From an uncultured Prevotella sp. (GTDB lineage Bacteria > Bacteroidota > Bacteroidia > Bacteroidales > Bacteroidaceae), in NCBI GenBank assembly GCA_934229335.1, contig CAKQDQ010000115.1:1-7655 (forward strand): a stretch of 7,655 nt of DNA. Direction: 5' to 3'. Each line of letters opens with the position of its first letter. The stretch's first letter is position 1. Shown piece after piece: positions 6,465 through 7,655 of this stretch. The position numbers and the translations under genes are program-made. The notes beneath the pieces are model-generated. The model was not told where the DNA came from and did no database searches. It worked only from the letters and a program-made list of their open reading frames with translations.

Positions 6465-6584
6465 CATTAATCTATCATTAATGCTTTTTGCTCACACGGT
6501 GGAAGCCTTATGGAGCCGAGGTATGAAATATCTCGTCAGAGAAAGATTAATGATAGATTAATGACAGATTAACGGAGATTAATG
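6465..6584. repeat. AGATTAATG repeat cluster with an 18-bp inverted repeat
   Basis: On the plus strand AGATTAATG or a one-base variant starts at 6544, 6555, 6566 and 6576, at spacings of 11, 11 and 10 bases, about one DNA helical turn. Two copies in the opposite orientation lie at 6465-6473 and about 6476-6484. Together these give a perfect 18-bp inverted repeat, CATTAATCTATCATTAAT (6465-6482) with its complement at 6546-6563. A smaller hairpin (6517-6535, one wobble) lies in the loop. The cluster sits between two convergent genes, so it is not in an ordinary promoter position. Confidence 0.75.
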
Positions 6585-6595
6585 TTAAACAAACT

Positions 6596-6606
6596 GTGCG
6601 AAGCAC
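6596..6606 (-). terminator. Weak terminator candidate after bcp
   Basis: On the minus strand GTGC and GCAC pair around TTC, followed by AGTTTGTTT. It lies about 25 bases after the bcp stop. The stem is only 4 bp and the T tract is broken, so this is a weak call; the 18-bp inverted repeat beyond it may be the real barrier. Confidence 0.3.
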
Positions 6607-6629
6607 GGTAACGGTGTGTTGGGGTCTTT

Positions 6630-7079
6630 TCAACCGAGTATCTGTGTGGCATGTTCCTTCACCTTTATTTCCTTCGGACCAATGATACGGGTTATGACTC
6701 CTGTTTCGTCAGCGAGGAAGGTGGTACGGAACACACCCATAACTGTCTTGCCATACATCTTCTTTTCACCGTACACACCGAGCGTTTCTACAAGCCTCTT
6801 GTCAGTGTCGCATATCAAAGGAAACGGCAGATTATTCTTTTCGATAAACCGTTTGTGCGACTTTGCGTCCTGTGTGCTCACGCCAATCACCGCATATCCT
6901 TCTGCAAGGAAGCGTTCGTAGTTGTCGCGCAAGTTGCATGCTTCGTTAGTACATCCAGGTGTAGAGTCACGCGGATAAACATAGAGCACAACTTTCTTGC
7001 CACTCAGTTCCGTCAATGTCCATTCTTTCCCGTCTTGGTCAATGCCAAGCACCTCTGGTAAACTTTGTCCTATTTCCAT
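6630..7079 (-). CDS. bcp: Thiol peroxidase of the Bcp/PrxQ peroxiredoxin family
   Basis: This 149-residue cytoplasmic peroxiredoxin reduces hydrogen peroxide and organic hydroperoxides using thiols, normally from thioredoxin. The thioredoxin-like fold is complete. The active-site motif PRDSTPGCTNEAC (36-48) supplies Pro36, Thr40 and the peroxidatic Cys43 (PxxxTxxC). Cys48 is five residues on, at the resolving position of the atypical two-Cys Bcp type. Arg118 in GVFRTTFLAD is the conserved active-site arginine. A third cysteine, Cys90, lies in PLICDTDK. MYGKTVMGVFR near 108-118 is typical of Bcp and separates it from AhpC and Tpx. Length is normal. The start at 7077-7079 gives the usual short N-terminus (MEIGQSLPEV). 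It is monocistronic, divergent from the DUF1015 gene and convergent with the fusion gene. The visible regulatory sequence is a full promoter; no OxyR site can be assigned. Confidence 0.95.
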   Translation of the reverse strand: MEIGQSLPEVLGIDQDGKEWTLTELSGKKVVLYVYPRDSTPGCTNEACNLRDNYERFLAEGYAVIGVSTQDAKSHKRFIEKNNLPFPLICDTDKRLVETLGVYGEKKMYGKTVMGVFRTTFLADETGVITRIIGPKEIKVKEHATQILG

Positions 7080-7111
7080 GATACTTCTGTTTTATGAGTA
7101 TGATAACATTG

Positions 7112-7143
7112 CAAAGTTATAGAAAAAAAATAAACATGGCAAA
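7112..7143 (-). promoter_or_regulatory. Complete Bacteroidetes promoter for bcp
   Basis: On the minus strand the -33 box TTTG (7140-7143) is followed after 20 bases by TAACTTTG (7112-7119), an exact TAnnTTTG. The bcp ATG is 32 bases downstream. Confidence 0.8.
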
Positions 7144-7168
7144 TAAATATAATATAAAAAGTGTGAGG

Positions 7169-7182
7169 TATAAAATTTTATA
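7169..7182. promoter_or_regulatory. 14-base AT palindrome between divergent promoters
   Basis: TATAAAATTTTATA is a perfect palindrome. It lies 26 bases upstream of the bcp -33 box and 69 bases upstream of the -33 box of the DUF1015 gene, so it could be an upstream operator. It consists only of A and T in an AT-rich intergenic region, so chance is a serious alternative. Confidence 0.25.
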
Positions 7183-7251
7183 GCTACCGTTGTAGTCTAC
7201 ATATATACTAAGTCTAAACCAGATAATAATCTAACGTACTGTAGATTTTAT

Positions 7252-7282
7252 TTTGCTGTATGAAATATATTTAGTACTTTTG
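7252..7282 (+). promoter_or_regulatory. Complete Bacteroidetes promoter for the DUF1015 gene
   Basis: TTTG (7252-7255) and TACTTTTG (7275-7282) are 19 bases apart, the standard spacing. The start codon is 43 bases after the -7 box, in an A-rich leader. Confidence 0.82.
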
Positions 7283-7325
7283 CAAGGAAATAAACGTGTA
7301 ACAAACAAATAAAACCTATTTATAT

Positions 7326-7655
7326 ATGGCAAAAGTAAAACCATTTAAGGGCGTTCGCCCACCGAAAGAATTAGTAGAGAAGGTAGAGAGCCGTCCGTAT
7401 GATGTGCTCGATTCTGAAGAGGCACGTGCTGAGGCAGGCGATAACGAGATGTCGCTGTATCATATTATCAAACCAGAGATAGACTTTCCTGTAGGCACCA
7501 GCGAGTATGACCCACGTGTGTATGAGAAGGCTGCCGAGAACTTTAAGAAGTTTCAGGACAAGGGATGGCTCGTGCAGGACGAGAAGGAACAGTACTATAT
7601 CTATGCGCAAACTTCATGTCTGCCAGCCAATGGCGGTAAGGAGAAGACACAGTAC
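7326..7655 (+). CDS. DUF1015 family protein, N-terminal part (runs off right edge)
   Basis: The first 110 residues begin MAKVKPFKGVRPPKELVEKV and continue with SRPYDVLDSEEARAEA. The segments MSLYHIIKPEIDFP and TSEYDPRVYEKAAENFKKF follow. This is the characteristic start of DUF1015 proteins, which are usually a little over 400 residues long, so about a quarter is present. The family is widespread in Bacteroidales, has no established biochemical activity, and is often found near serine-biosynthesis genes (serC, serA). That neighbourhood would have to lie beyond the right edge, since the gene on the left is the divergent bcp. No signal peptide is seen, so it should be cytoplasmic. The start is supported by the promoter 43 bases upstream and by the conserved KPFKG beginning. 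Confidence 0.92.
   Translation, partial: MAKVKPFKGVRPPKELVEKVESRPYDVLDSEEARAEAGDNEMSLYHIIKPEIDFPVGTSEYDPRVYEKAAENFKKFQDKGWLVQDEKEQYYIYAQTSCLPANGGKEKTQY

Noticed and set aside
6465..6584. CRISPR array
   Set aside because: The repeated word is only 9 bases, the spacers are 1-2 bases and copies occur in both orientations.
6651..7061. 136-codon open frame on the plus strand
   Set aside because: It is antisense to bcp, which has every catalytic residue. The plus-strand product is rich in Cys, His and Phe with no domain.

Overview
The window reads as the chromosome of a Bacteroidales bacterium, most likely Prevotellaceae (Prevotella/Segatella). The evidence is the TAnnTTTG -7 octamer upstream of all six genes whose upstream region is visible, three of them with a TTTG -33 box 19-20 bases away. 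A-rich leaders without clear Shine-Dalgarno sites, moderate GC, a DUF4369 lipoprotein and a DUF1015 protein of the type common in this order also fit. The genus is inferred, not proven.

Layout. 1-600 (minus): N-terminal 200 codons of a dihydroorotase, running off the left edge. 703-748: terminator. 818-1648 (minus): DUF4369-type lipoprotein whose C-terminal Pro/Gln-rich repeat continues in another frame past the stop, suggesting a one-base deletion. 1649-2908: a 1.26-kb gene-free island packed with inverted repeats, including two palindromic MITE-like elements (2100-2336 and 2389-2690); the second is flanked by 14-bp direct repeats. 2909-5077 (plus): tex, a complete RNA-binding transcription accessory protein, followed by a terminator. 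5288-6448 (plus): a protein joining a sigma-factor-like helix-turn-helix half to a C-terminal domain of the A1S_2505/macro-like type. 6449-6629: convergent intergenic region with six copies of an AGATTAATG-like word. 6630-7079 (minus): Bcp-type peroxiredoxin. 7080-7325: divergent promoter region. 7326-7655 (plus): N-terminal 110 codons of a DUF1015 protein, running off the right edge.

The genes do not form one pathway. Each appears to be its own transcription unit: pyrimidine synthesis (pyrC), envelope lipoprotein, RNA metabolism (tex), a possible regulator with a nucleotide-binding-like domain, peroxide defence (bcp) and an uncharacterised DUF1015 protein. There is no tRNA, rRNA, CRISPR array, transposase or integrase. 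The most unusual items are the sigma-like/macro-like fusion, the repeat island ahead of tex, the probable frameshift in the lipoprotein, and the phased repeats between the convergent genes.
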